Source: Pseudomonas mandelii
Lineage (GTDB): Bacteria > Pseudomonadota > Gammaproteobacteria > Pseudomonadales > Pseudomonadaceae
DNA: 64,000 bases
Direction of reading: 5' to 3'
NCBI RefSeq assembly: GCF_900106065.1
Contig: NZ_LT629796.1
Span: 5,239,501-5,303,500, forward strand
The position numbers and the translations under genes are program-made. Below the pieces are notes generated by a model. It made no database searches. It was given only the letters and a program-made list of their open reading frames with translations, and was not told the DNA's origin. Below are positions 9,570 to 17,716 of the stretch, piece after piece (position 1 is the first letter of the stretch; each line of letters begins with the position of its first letter).

Positions 9570-10910
9570 TCAGATGACTGAGCGGGTCTGTCGGCCCACG
9601 GAGACGTAGGTAAAACCCCGTTTGCTCAACCGCTGCGGATCGAACAGATTGCGTCCGTCAAAAATCAGCGGGTGCTTGAGCTGCCGGCCGAGCAAGTCGA
9701 AGTCCGGGGCTCGAAACGATTGCCACTCGGTGACGATGATCAAGGCGTCGGCATTTTTCAGGGCCGCCTCCTTGGTGCCGGCCAGGGTCAGGTCGTCGCG
9801 TGAACCGTAAATGCGCTGGGCCTCCTCCATGGCTTTGGGGTCGAACGCCTGGACGCTGGCGCCGGCGTGCCACAAGGCTTCCATCAGTACCCGGCTGGGG
9901 GCCTCGCGCATGTCGTCGGTGTTGGGTTTGAAACTCAACCCCCACAGGGCAAAGGTCTTGCCGCGAAGGGCGCCGTCGAAGTGATTGAAAATCTTCGTGT
10001 ACAGGCTGGCCTTCTGTTCGTGGTTGCGCGACTCGACGGCCTTGAGTACCCGAGCATCGATGTCGACGCTGGCGGCGGCCTGTATCAGCGCCTTCACGTC
10101 CTTGGGAAAGCACGACCCGCCGTAGCCCACACCCGGATAGATGAATTGATAACCGATGCGCGGATCAGAGCCGATGCCGTGTCTGACCATCTCGATATCG
10201 GCACCCAGTTTTTCGGCGAGGCAGGCCATTTCGTTCATGAAACTGATCTTGGTTGCCAACATGCTGTTGGCGGCGTACTTGGTCAGTTCGGCGCTACGCA
10301 GGTCCATGACGATGATCTTTTCGCGGTTACGATTGAACGGTTCATACAGTTCGCGCATGACCTCCTCGGCGTGTTGGCTGTCGGTGCCGATGATGATCCG
10401 GTCCGGGCGCATGCAGTCCTCGACCGCGCAGCCTTCCTTGAGAAACTCGGGGTTGGAGACCACGTCGAAGGTCAGATTGCAGCGACCGGTGTCGGCCAGC
10501 ACCTGCTCGATGTGCGCGCGAACCCGGTCACCGGTCCCGACGGGGACGGTGGATTTATCGACGATGATGTGATGCCGGTCCATGTTCAGCGCGATGGTTT
10601 GCGCAACGCTCAATACATGTTTGAGGTCTGCCGACCCGTCTTCATCCGGCGGTGTCCCCACGGCAATCAACAGCACATCACCATGGTGGACAGCGCTGGC
10701 GAGATCAGTGCCGAACTGCAGCCGGCCACTTTGGTAATTGCTGTGGACCAGGCTTTTCAGCCCCGGCTCGTAGAGCGGCAGCGTGCCGTCCTTCAGCGCC
10801 TGTACCTTGTCGGCGTCGACATCCACACAGAGGACGTTATGGCCCACTTCCGCCAGCGCGGCGCCTTGGACAAGGCCCACGTAACCAATACCAAATACGC
10901 TCACATTCAT
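9570..10910 (-). CDS. ugd: UDP-glucose 6-dehydrogenase
   Basis: 446 residues, standard for the family. It oxidises UDP-glucose to UDP-glucuronic acid with two NAD molecules in the cytoplasm. The NAD-binding GIGYVG is at 7-12. The catalytic segment YGGSCFPKD gives C267 and K270. The central helix region with KYAANSMLATK (211-221) is also typical. ATG at 10910 has GAGG at seven bases; an in-frame TTG two codons upstream is less likely. Its product suits the divergent UDP-glucuronate-epimerase-like gene at 17717, so the EPS probably contains an acidic sugar (inference). Confidence 0.94.
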   Translation of the reverse strand: MNVSVFGIGYVGLVQGAALAEVGHNVLCVDVDADKVQALKDGTLPLYEPGLKSLVHSNYQSGRLQFGTDLASAVHHGDVLLIAVGTPPDEDGSADLKHVLSVAQTIALNMDRHHIIVDKSTVPVGTGDRVRAHIEQVLADTGRCNLTFDVVSNPEFLKEGCAVEDCMRPDRIIIGTDSQHAEEVMRELYEPFNRNREKIIVMDLRSAELTKYAANSMLATKISFMNEMACLAEKLGADIEMVRHGIGSDPRIGYQFIYPGVGYGGSCFPKDVKALIQAAASVDIDARVLKAVESRNHEQKASLYTKIFNHFDGALRGKTFALWGLSFKPNTDDMREAPSRVLMEALWHAGASVQAFDPKAMEEAQRIYGSRDDLTLAGTKEAALKNADALIIVTEWQSFRAPDFDLLGRQLKHPLIFDGRNLFDPQRLSKRGFTYVSVGRQTRSVI

Positions 10911-10957
10911 GATCAAACCTCAGGTCGGCGTGACAGTGATCAACGAGGGGGCAGGGG

Positions 10958-12349
10958 TCAGTAGATGTTTTTCGAGAACAGCGTGAAGGGGGTCTTGATG
11001 AGGATCTTGATGTCCAGCCACAGCGACCATTGGTTGATGTAGTTGAGGTCCTGGGCGACGCGCAGCTGCATCTTTTCCACCGTCTCGGTTTCGCCTCGAT
11101 GCCCGGTGATCTGGGCCAATCCGGTAATCCCCGGTTTGAGGCGGTGACGGGCCATGTAGGCGCGCACTTTGCCGGTGTAGTAAATGTTGTGGGTGACCGC
11201 ATGCGGGCGAGGACCGACCAGGGCCATTTGCCCGAACAACACGTTGAACAGCTGCGGTAACTCGTCAATGGAACTGCGGCGCAGAAAACGTCCGATCAGC
11301 GTGACGCGTTCATCGTCACGGGTGGCCTGGTGCACTTCGCTATCGTCGTGGAGGCGCATCGAACGAAATTTCCAGACCTTGATCACTTCGCCGTTGCAGC
11401 CATGGCGATTTTGCTTGAACAGCACGGGACCGGCGGAAGTCAGCTTGACGGCGATCGCCACCGTCAAGAGCATCGGACTGAGGACAATAATGGCCACGGC
11501 GGCCAGGCTGCGTTCGAACAGGTCTTTGCAAAACAGGCTGGCCGGATGGGAGCTGATCAGGCTTTCGTTGAGGTAAATGGCGGGCATCCGCTCGATTTCC
11601 GAGATCGAATGGTTGAGCAATACCATGCTGCCGAAATCCGGGATCCAGACCACGTCGACATTCATGTCCAGCAGGTCGATGTACAGCGCTTCGATGGTGG
11701 CGGCATGCGTCATCGGCAGGACAATGTAAACGCGGCGCACATCCAGGCGCGTGATGATTTCGCGGATCGAATCGACGTGGCCGAGCAACGGCAGGATGCT
11801 GGGGGCCGGGCCGCTATTGTCGGCTGCGGCGATGAAACCCATGACCAGCGCACGGTTTGGTCTGGAGAGTTTTTTCGCCAGTTCATGGGCGGTCGGGCAG
11901 GTGCCGATGATCACCGCACGACGCTCGTTGCAGACCATCCGCGAGTGCAACCGGGCGAAGTAATGCAGGGGCAGAAACATCGCAGCCTGGGCGACAAAGC
12001 CCAGCACCGCCCAGACCATGATGACCTGGCGCGAGTAAATCGCGCTGGTCTGGGTGATGAAGGCAATGGCCGCCAGCACGGCCAGCAGGATCAGCCAGCC
12101 GGCCAGCAACCGGCCGAGCCCGACCACCAGGCCGTGACGCTTGTGGTAAACCTGCATCACGCTGTAGATCGGCACCGATCCGAGCACCGTCAGAACTATC
12201 AGGATGCGGTATTCGCTGGTGAGGCTGCCAACGCGCCAATACACGAGCAGCATCAGCAGCGAAGTCGCCAGCGTCAGTGCACACAACCACTGCCCCCAGA
12301 ACGTCAGGCCTCGGCGGTGTGTCATGTGAGCGGTATAGAGAGGAGTCAT
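10958..12349 (-). CDS. Undecaprenyl-phosphate sugar phosphotransferase (WcaJ/WbaP-like), EPS initiation
   Basis: 463 residues. There are four to five N-terminal membrane helices (about 10-125), a CoA-binding/Rossmann-like cytoplasmic region (about 140-245) and the C-terminal bacterial sugar-transferase domain (about 270-463). The last includes the re-entrant helix, the VWKFRSMR block, the RRSSIDELPQLFNVL block and VGPRPH. Such enzymes transfer hexose-1-phosphate, usually glucose or galactose, from UDP-sugar to undecaprenyl phosphate, the first step of repeat-unit assembly. It is separated from the Wzc-like gene by 168 bp holding a REP and from ugd by 47 bp. Confidence 0.9.
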   Translation of the reverse strand: MTPLYTAHMTHRRGLTFWGQWLCALTLATSLLMLLVYWRVGSLTSEYRILIVLTVLGSVPIYSVMQVYHKRHGLVVGLGRLLAGWLILLAVLAAIAFITQTSAIYSRQVIMVWAVLGFVAQAAMFLPLHYFARLHSRMVCNERRAVIIGTCPTAHELAKKLSRPNRALVMGFIAAADNSGPAPSILPLLGHVDSIREIITRLDVRRVYIVLPMTHAATIEALYIDLLDMNVDVVWIPDFGSMVLLNHSISEIERMPAIYLNESLISSHPASLFCKDLFERSLAAVAIIVLSPMLLTVAIAVKLTSAGPVLFKQNRHGCNGEVIKVWKFRSMRLHDDSEVHQATRDDERVTLIGRFLRRSSIDELPQLFNVLFGQMALVGPRPHAVTHNIYYTGKVRAYMARHRLKPGITGLAQITGHRGETETVEKMQLRVAQDLNYINQWSLWLDIKILIKTPFTLFSKNIY

Positions 12350-12376
12350 GGGCTTAACCTCAAGGCAGAATTAATG

Positions 12377-12390
12377 CATCAGCGCTGATG
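12377..12390. repeat. Perfect 14-bp palindrome upstream of the initiating transferase gene
   Basis: CATCAGCGCTGATG reads identically on both strands. It lies 27 bp upstream of the start of the initiating transferase inside the EPS operon. It could be a protein-binding site or a small RNA hairpin affecting translation. No function is established; a chance occurrence is possible. Confidence 0.35.
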
Positions 12391-12469
12391 GGCGCGCACG
12401 GCGTGGCTCCCGCAGGCTTTTCCGTAGCTCGGCAGAGGTGAAGCAATGTGTGGTGATGGCAGAAAGACT

Positions 12470-12506
12470 GTGGTGAGGGGGCTTGCCCCGTTCGGCCTCG
12501 CCGCAG
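12470..12506. repeat. REP-like element between the Wzc-like gene and the initiating transferase gene
   Basis: GAGGGGGCTTGCCCC-type palindrome of the Pseudomonas REP family followed by a second GGCCTCGCC arm. It sits in the 168-bp gap within the EPS operon. As RNA it would form a GC-rich hairpin that may partly uncouple or stabilise segments of the operon transcript (inference). Confidence 0.6.
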
Positions 12507-12517
12507 ATTTTATGGTG

Positions 12518-14833
12518 TCAGCGGGGGGCGAAGTCGTAGTTATAAAACGTCTTGGAATGGTGGTAGCCGTACTTGCGCGCCTTGCGCAGGTCTACCTGGT
12601 TGAGCACGGTGCCAAATACCGGCACATGGCTTTGCTGCAACATGGCAATGCCCTTCTGCACCTGACTGATCGGCGTGCTGTCGGCCTTGACCACATAGAT
12701 CACCGCATCCGAATGCTTGGCCAGCAACAGTGCATCGCTGATCATTTCCGCAGGCGGTGAGTCGATAATGATGTGGCGGTAACGCGACTTCAGCGCCTCA
12801 AGCATGCGCGCCATGCGCGGCGAACTGAGCAGATCCTGCGGTGGAGGCTGGCGTGACGGGTTAAGCGATTCGGCAGGGGAAGGCAGGCGCGGCGCGGTGA
12901 ACAGATCACGCGAAGGCGGCATGACCATGCCAGCAGGCAGCATGTCCAGATTGCCCACCGAAACGATGCAGTCTTCAAGCCTGGCGGTGCCCGCAATGAC
13001 ATTGGCCAGTCCCGGGCTGTCAGGCGGAAAATCGAAGTTCAGTGAAAGGGTCGGTTGGCGCATGTCGGCATCGATCAGCAGCACTCGCTCCAGCGAAGTG
13101 AGGGAACTGGCCAGGTTGGTGGCAATGGTACTTTTACCCTCACCGGCAACGGTCGACGTCACGAGTACCACCTGCGACGGCATTTCACTGCTTTGCAACA
13201 TCAGCCAGGTGCGCAGATTGCGGATGGTCTCGGAAAAGCGCGGGTTGTCGTTGTCTTCGAACAAGCGCGCCAATTGCCGGCGACTTTTCTTCATCACCAG
13301 CGGCACCACGCTGAGCAGAGGAATGTTAAGCGTGCTTTCAATCGTCTCGTCGGTTTTAAAGGTGTTACTCAGGCTGTCGAAGAGCAGCGCCAACGCGACG
13401 CCGATCACTGCAGCCACCAACCCGACGATCCCGACAATCAATGTTTTACGTGGCTTGCTCGCTTCCACTGGCACAATCGCCGGGTCGACGATGCGCACTT
13501 TGGTGGAGTCCATATCGGCAGTGGCCGCGGTTTCTTTCAAGCGGGTGACGAAGGTTTCATACAGTGCACGGGTGCTGTCGACTTCCCGCTGGAATTCGCG
13601 CAACTGAAATTCCTTGCGGGCGATGTCCTGGATCTGCGCCTTGTTGCTGTTGAAGGATTGGCGCAGCGAAGCTTCACTGGCTGAGGCCAGCTGGTATTGC
13701 CGTTCGATCCCGGCGACCACTTGCTGCACCTGCAATTGCAGGCTGGTGGTGGCGGCGCGCAATTCCGATTGCGCGGAAATCAGGCTCGGGTGTTTCGGGC
13801 CATAGCGTCCTGACAGCTCATCGACCTTGGCTTGCGCCTTGGCTCGGTCCGCCTGGAATTGCTGGACCAGCGGGTTACTCAAGACTGCCGGCACGCTGGA
13901 GAGTCGGCTCAGGTCGCCGTTGCTCAGGGCTTTCGCCTGGCGGTATTCACTCTCGGCTTCAGCGCGGTTGCGGCGGGCGTCGACCATGCGATTGCCGGTC
14001 ATTTCCAGTTCGTTGGCGCTGATGGTGGCAACCCCGCCGACATCGACCAGGCCTTGTTCCTCCCGGTAGCCCTGAAGCTTTTTCTCGGCAACACGCAGGT
14101 TGTCGCGCAGTTTGACCAATCGTGTGTTCATCCACGCGGTGGTGGTCTGCGAGGACTTTTCGCTGGTGTCGAGCTGACTGTCGGTAAAGCCATGGGCCAA
14201 CGCGTTGGCCGCCGCTGCCGCCAGGACAGGGTCTGGCAGCTCGACCTCGATTTCGAGCAGTTGGCTCTTGCCGACGAACTTGACGCTGGTGTGCAGCATG
14301 AGGTTCTGCGTGACCTGATTGAAGACATCATCTTCACTTGGCTCAGCTTTCATCGGCTTCAACAGGCCGCCCAGCCCCGGGATCCATTGATCAAGGTTCA
14401 GGTCGGCCAGCCATTGGCGTGGCGTGAACCATGGCTTCGATTGCTGGCGCGGATCGGTGACCGGGTTGGTCGTCAGCTCGAGTTTTTTTACCGCTCGTTC
14501 GGCAAGGTCCCGTGATTGCAGGAGCGCCTGTTGTGTCTGCAAGTAATCAGTGGCGTTGCTGCCTGAGTCCTTGACTTGCTGGAAGGACATCAGCGGCGGG
14601 GTTTTATCGTTGAACAGCAAGGTGGTGCTGCCGACGTATTGCGGGGTGATGTTCGAGACCACAACGACCGCCAGCAAACCGCACAGCAGGACAAACCATC
14701 CGATGCTCCATTTGGCGCGCCAGATCACCCTCCAGAGTTTGAGAAGATCAATGGTGTCCTTGTCGTCGCTGTACTGCTGATGCAGATGCGTTTGCAGAGG
14801 ACGTTCGACGTAGGTGCTAGGGCTGTTGTCCAT
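12518..14833 (-). CDS. Wzc-like polysaccharide co-polymerase with tyrosine autokinase domain
   Basis: 771 residues. The order is: cytoplasmic N-terminus, TM1 (about 44-61), periplasmic Wzz/coiled-coil region (about 65-460), TM2 (about 464-486), then a cytoplasmic BY-kinase. Walker A is VAGEGKST (562-569), Walker A' LLIDADMR (585-592) and Walker B IIIDSPPAE (688-696). The C-terminal tail carries a tyrosine cluster (Y755, Y757, Y764, Y766), the usual autophosphorylation sites. It controls chain length and export together with Wza and Wzy. A proline-rich stretch at 638-668 replaces the usual short PPNPSELL link, which is unusual. It is followed upstream by the Wza-like gene with a 2-bp gap. Confidence 0.93.
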   Translation of the reverse strand: MDNSPSTYVERPLQTHLHQQYSDDKDTIDLLKLWRVIWRAKWSIGWFVLLCGLLAVVVVSNITPQYVGSTTLLFNDKTPPLMSFQQVKDSGSNATDYLQTQQALLQSRDLAERAVKKLELTTNPVTDPRQQSKPWFTPRQWLADLNLDQWIPGLGGLLKPMKAEPSEDDVFNQVTQNLMLHTSVKFVGKSQLLEIEVELPDPVLAAAAANALAHGFTDSQLDTSEKSSQTTTAWMNTRLVKLRDNLRVAEKKLQGYREEQGLVDVGGVATISANELEMTGNRMVDARRNRAEAESEYRQAKALSNGDLSRLSSVPAVLSNPLVQQFQADRAKAQAKVDELSGRYGPKHPSLISAQSELRAATTSLQLQVQQVVAGIERQYQLASASEASLRQSFNSNKAQIQDIARKEFQLREFQREVDSTRALYETFVTRLKETAATADMDSTKVRIVDPAIVPVEASKPRKTLIVGIVGLVAAVIGVALALLFDSLSNTFKTDETIESTLNIPLLSVVPLVMKKSRRQLARLFEDNDNPRFSETIRNLRTWLMLQSSEMPSQVVLVTSTVAGEGKSTIATNLASSLTSLERVLLIDADMRQPTLSLNFDFPPDSPGLANVIAGTARLEDCIVSVGNLDMLPAGMVMPPSRDLFTAPRLPSPAESLNPSRQPPPQDLLSSPRMARMLEALKSRYRHIIIDSPPAEMISDALLLAKHSDAVIYVVKADSTPISQVQKGIAMLQQSHVPVFGTVLNQVDLRKARKYGYHHSKTFYNYDFAPR

Positions 14834-14835
14834 GA

Positions 14836-15369
14836 TTAGAAAAAGCCTTGTGCAATGGAAATGGTGTCGCCGGGGGCAATCGTGGTGTTTCGCGTGACCT
14901 CATCGGTGAGGGTCGGGCCGCCATCACCGCGCAAGATGGTCACGCGTTTGATGGAAGCTCGCTCGGTCAGCCCACCGCCCAGAGCGATGGCTTTTTCCAG
15001 GGTCAGTCCGGGTATGAAGGGATAGCTGCCGGGTTTTTTCACTTCGCCGTTGATGTAGAACGAGCGGTATTCGATCTGGCTCAAGCTGACTTTCGGGTCG
15101 TTCAGATAGCCTTGTTTGAGTCCGTCGACGATGATCTTTTCGACCTGGCCGGGTGTGAGTCCCTTGGCGGAAATCTCACCCAGGAACGGATAGGAAAATG
15201 TGCCGGCATCGCTGAGGCGGATTTTTTTAATGCTCAGCTCCGGCTCGCCGAACACGATGATGCGCAAGACATCGCCAGCGGCCAGTTTGTACTGGGTATC
15301 AGGGTCTGCGGCGTAGGTATCGGGTAGCACAAGCAGTGCGAGCAATAAGCCCAGGGTGCGTGAGTTCAT
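14836..15369 (-). CDS. Short Wza-like polysaccharide export protein
   Basis: 177 residues. A signal peptide (1-20, ending TYAADP) is followed by the polysaccharide export (Poly_export) domain (about 27-105, starting YKLAAGDVLRI) and one SLBB domain (about 107-160, FYINGEVKKPGSYPF). It is about half the length of E. coli Wza. It has no lipobox cysteine and no C-terminal amphipathic helix for an outer-membrane pore, so it is the short type of export protein. The neighbouring beta-barrel gene, 13 bp upstream, probably supplies the outer-membrane channel (inference). Confidence 0.9.
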   Translation of the reverse strand: MNSRTLGLLLALLVLPDTYAADPDTQYKLAAGDVLRIIVFGEPELSIKKIRLSDAGTFSYPFLGEISAKGLTPGQVEKIIVDGLKQGYLNDPKVSLSQIEYRSFYINGEVKKPGSYPFIPGLTLEKAIALGGGLTERASIKRVTILRGDGGPTLTDEVTRNTTIAPGDTISIAQGFF

Positions 15370-15381
15370 GTCGAAACCCTC

Positions 15382-16542
15382 TTAAAGGCTGACGTTGAAG
15401 CTGATCTGAACAACGTTGCGGGTGTAGCTTTGGTCGTCGGCATCAGAGTCGTTGTCGCGGAATCGATAGCCGAGCTCGATGTCCAGCCAGCGGCGCATCG
15501 CATACACCACGGCCAGGTTGTAGTCCTGATAGTTGTCGGTTCGGCTTTCGCCTTCGTAGACATAACGACCGTACCCGGCCTGTGCAATCGTGGTGATCCG
15601 TTCGGTCCAGCCATGGCGCCAACCGACCTGGGTGAAGGTGGACTTGACGGCATCGGCACCGTCGTCGCCCTCGGCGAGAGCCTGGCGGGCCACAAGGGTG
15701 AATGTCGAATAAGTGCGTGGTTTCCATTGCAGGTCCACTTGCCAGGTGGGGTTGTCGAGGTCTTTGGATTCGCTGCTGTCGAAGTCCTTTTTCTCATAAC
15801 CGACACGGACTTTACCGGTGGTCTTTGCGGTAATGTCCCAGACGGCACCGGCGAGTACCGCGTTGGATTTGCTGCTGCGCGGGCTGTTGGGTTCCTGGTA
15901 GTCAAAATTGGTGTGGTCGTACTCGAGCAGGCCACGGGTATTGCTACCGATGCGGTGATACCAGGTACTGGTCAGGGCGGCGGTATTGCGCTCTTTGTCG
16001 TCATTGATGCCGTCGGCGTTGTCGTAGCGAAGTTCCGCGTAACTGGCGCCAAAATCGATCTGGTTGTCAGCGCTCCTGGCGCCATAGGTATAGAGGCCAC
16101 CGACTCTTTTGTTATTGAGCTTGTCGTTGATGCCGTCGACCGCCGTGTCCTCGGTGCGCTCCCACTTGCGGTATTCGGCGTCGAGCTTCAGACGGTGCCG
16201 GTCAGTGAACTCCATGATGCTGTCCGCCCGCACCCGTTGTGCGGTGTTCGAGGCATCCGACTCGTCGTGATAAATGTAGCGGATGGGCTGCCAGGTCAGT
16301 CGGGTAGCGCTGTTGCGATCTTCGGCCTTGAGTTCGAAAGAGGGCGCCAGCTTCGTGACCATCGAGGACTGTTTGTTGTTCTCCAGTTCTCGAAAGTTAT
16401 CGTCATAGCTTTCTGAAAACAGAAAGGTAGGTGTGAAATCGAACCCGTAAACATCAATAGGTGCCGGATCAATACTCCAGGCCATTCCAGGGTAGAGGGA
16501 GGCCATGATCAGTGCAAAAGGGCAGCGTGAATTCAAGGCCAT
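15382..16542 (-). CDS. Outer-membrane beta-barrel protein of the EPS operon
   Basis: 386 residues with a signal peptide (about 1-23). The mature part is dominated by alternating amphipathic strands rich in Tyr, Arg and Asp, e.g. the LDIELGYRFRDND and VQISFNVSL strands at the C-terminus. The pattern matches the outer-membrane beta-barrel proteins found in EPS operons (EpsL-type/OMP_b-brl_2). It most likely forms the outer-membrane exit channel that the truncated Wza-like protein lacks. It lies between the antiterminator and the Wza-like gene. The barrel call is firm, the channel role is inference. Confidence 0.75.
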   Translation of the reverse strand: MALNSRCPFALIMASLYPGMAWSIDPAPIDVYGFDFTPTFLFSESYDDNFRELENNKQSSMVTKLAPSFELKAEDRNSATRLTWQPIRYIYHDESDASNTAQRVRADSIMEFTDRHRLKLDAEYRKWERTEDTAVDGINDKLNNKRVGGLYTYGARSADNQIDFGASYAELRYDNADGINDDKERNTAALTSTWYHRIGSNTRGLLEYDHTNFDYQEPNSPRSSKSNAVLAGAVWDITAKTTGKVRVGYEKKDFDSSESKDLDNPTWQVDLQWKPRTYSTFTLVARQALAEGDDGADAVKSTFTQVGWRHGWTERITTIAQAGYGRYVYEGESRTDNYQDYNLAVVYAMRRWLDIELGYRFRDNDSDADDQSYTRNVVQISFNVSL

Positions 16543-16569
16543 GTCCTGGCTCCTGGAATAAGCGATCAG

Positions 16570-17106
16570 TCAGATATTGGATTGAAACGAGGGGTGCTGA
16601 AGTTCGAGGTCACTCAAGGGCATGCAGATCGCCTGGTCCCGATTCAGAAACTGCATCAGGATCATGACGCGCTCAGCCCCATGTGAGGTGATGAAAATCC
16701 CCTCGAGTGTCGACAGTGGTCCACGGATAATTTGCAGGTGGTCGCCGGGCGTAAGGGGCGGGGCATCTGGGGATACCGATGATTCGAAACAGCGCGCACG
16801 CAGGTGCTCGATGACGTTCTCAGCCACCGTCGCAGGACCATGATTGAATTCGACGAAACGACTGACGCCCCGAGTGGAGCGTATGGGCGCCCAGTTGTCA
16901 TTACCGCCAAGATGGATAAACAGATACCCGGGAAAAAGGGATTCGCGCACCCTCTGATATTTGCCGCGAATCAGGCGTTCACTCAACAGTTGGGGGTGAA
17001 ATACGACATAGTTTTGTTGAAGCAGGTTTAGGTGGGCTCGTTCATCCTGGTGAGGCTTGCACTGCAGAAGGTACCAGTTAGAGCGTTCGGAACGGATTGC
17101 TGGCAT
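16570..17106 (-). CDS. NusG-paralogue antiterminator (RfaH-like), first gene of EPS operon
   Basis: 178 residues. An NGN domain (about 9-105) has WYLLQCKPHQ and the FPGYLF core at 58-63. A C-terminal KOW domain (about 120-150) starts LTPGDHLQIIRGPL. NusG paralogues of this kind (RfaH, LoaP and relatives) bind paused RNA polymerase at an ops-type DNA element and let it read through long operons. As the first gene of a roughly 17-kb operon it fits that role exactly. An ops-like sequence lies about 225 bp upstream on the sense strand. Its own position downstream of that element suggests autoregulation. GGAG precedes ATG at nine bases. Confidence 0.88.
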   Translation of the reverse strand: MPAIRSERSNWYLLQCKPHQDERAHLNLLQQNYVVFHPQLLSERLIRGKYQRVRESLFPGYLFIHLGGNDNWAPIRSTRGVSRFVEFNHGPATVAENVIEHLRARCFESSVSPDAPPLTPGDHLQIIRGPLSTLEGIFITSHGAERVMILMQFLNRDQAICMPLSDLELQHPSFQSNI

Positions 17107-17239
17107 GCTGGTAAACTCCGTATATATCGAAAGTTTAGGCAGGCAGTGGCTCTATAGAGGCCCGAGAAGTAATTAAGCCAGGCAGAGTTGTTGTTTTTAT
17201 GTGAGGGGCGAAGGTGTGTGTCAATATTGAATCAGGTGG

Positions 17240-17257
17240 TGTTACATAAGCGTAACA
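17240..17257. other. Small inverted repeat in the EPS leader
   Basis: Perfect 6-bp arms TGTTAC and GTAACA around a 6-base loop, in the transcribed leader between the ops-like site and the antiterminator start. It could be an RNA hairpin or an operator. It has no T-run, so it is not an intrinsic terminator. Confidence 0.35.
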
Positions 17258-17329
17258 GCGTGATAATGAATGTCCGCTATATCTGACAGCCTGTTGGATA
17301 TATAGCTTGAGTCATTATTCGGAGGCAAA

Positions 17330-17341
17330 GCTACCGCACGG
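17330..17341 (-). promoter_or_regulatory. ops-like element for the RfaH-like antiterminator
   Basis: The sense strand of the EPS leader reads TGCGGTAGCTTT. It matches the enterobacterial ops core GGCGGTAGCGTG at 9 of 12 positions, including the contiguous GCGGTAGC. It lies about 100 bases after the predicted transcription start and about 225 bases before the NusG-like gene, on the non-template strand as RfaH requires. The role is inference from position, motif and the neighbouring RfaH-like gene. Confidence 0.6.
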
Positions 17342-17444
17342 TCCATACGAAGGGGCCGCAAAAAACAAAGATTTCAGAAGTTGTCTGAGAAGCAGCGATG
17401 AACGAACAAACTGCACTCGGATTCTGTTTCATCAGACCCGTGTA

Positions 17445-17473
17445 GTTATTGACCACTCACGATAAGCTGTCAA
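17445..17473 (-). promoter_or_regulatory. Predicted sigma-70-type promoter of the EPS operon
   Basis: Read on the minus strand, a perfect -35 TTGACA (17468-17473) is followed after exactly 17 bases by AATAAC (17445-17450) as -10. The start of transcription would be near 17438, giving a leader of about 330 bases that contains the ops-like site. It is the best promoter match seen in the 610-bp intergenic region. Confidence 0.55.
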
Positions 17474-17716
17474 ACGTTCCTTGTCAAAAAACATGCCTTT
17501 CATCCAAAAGTGCACTCAGCAATGCTCAAGTGATTGTTTTTAAAGCAAATTAAGTTTCCGTCGAACGGATTAAACTTTTTTACCTATAAATAGTCATCGT
17601 GGAGGGCGGGCACACTGGAAGGATGCCACCCTGATGGGGCCAGTTATTAAACTTGGATCCATGGTAATTGCAACGCTATAACTAACTGCCTGTGATTAGG
17701 CGAACGGGGCGGTATT

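Larger units (their letters stand above)
17107..17716. other. 610-bp divergent regulatory region between EPS operon and epimerase gene
   Basis: This AT-rich gap separates the minus-strand EPS operon from the plus-strand epimerase. It holds the predicted EPS promoter, the ops-like element and a small dyad, listed separately. For the epimerase side, a TATAAA at 17585-17590 could be a -10, but I see no good -35 in front of it. No convincing ORF, tRNA or repeat was found. The long leader on the EPS side is consistent with post-initiation control. Confidence 0.6.

Noticed and set aside
17600..17640. Possible sigma-54 promoter (TGGCAT region) in the EPS upstream gap
   Set aside because: The GC element at the -12 position is missing at correct spacing on either strand.
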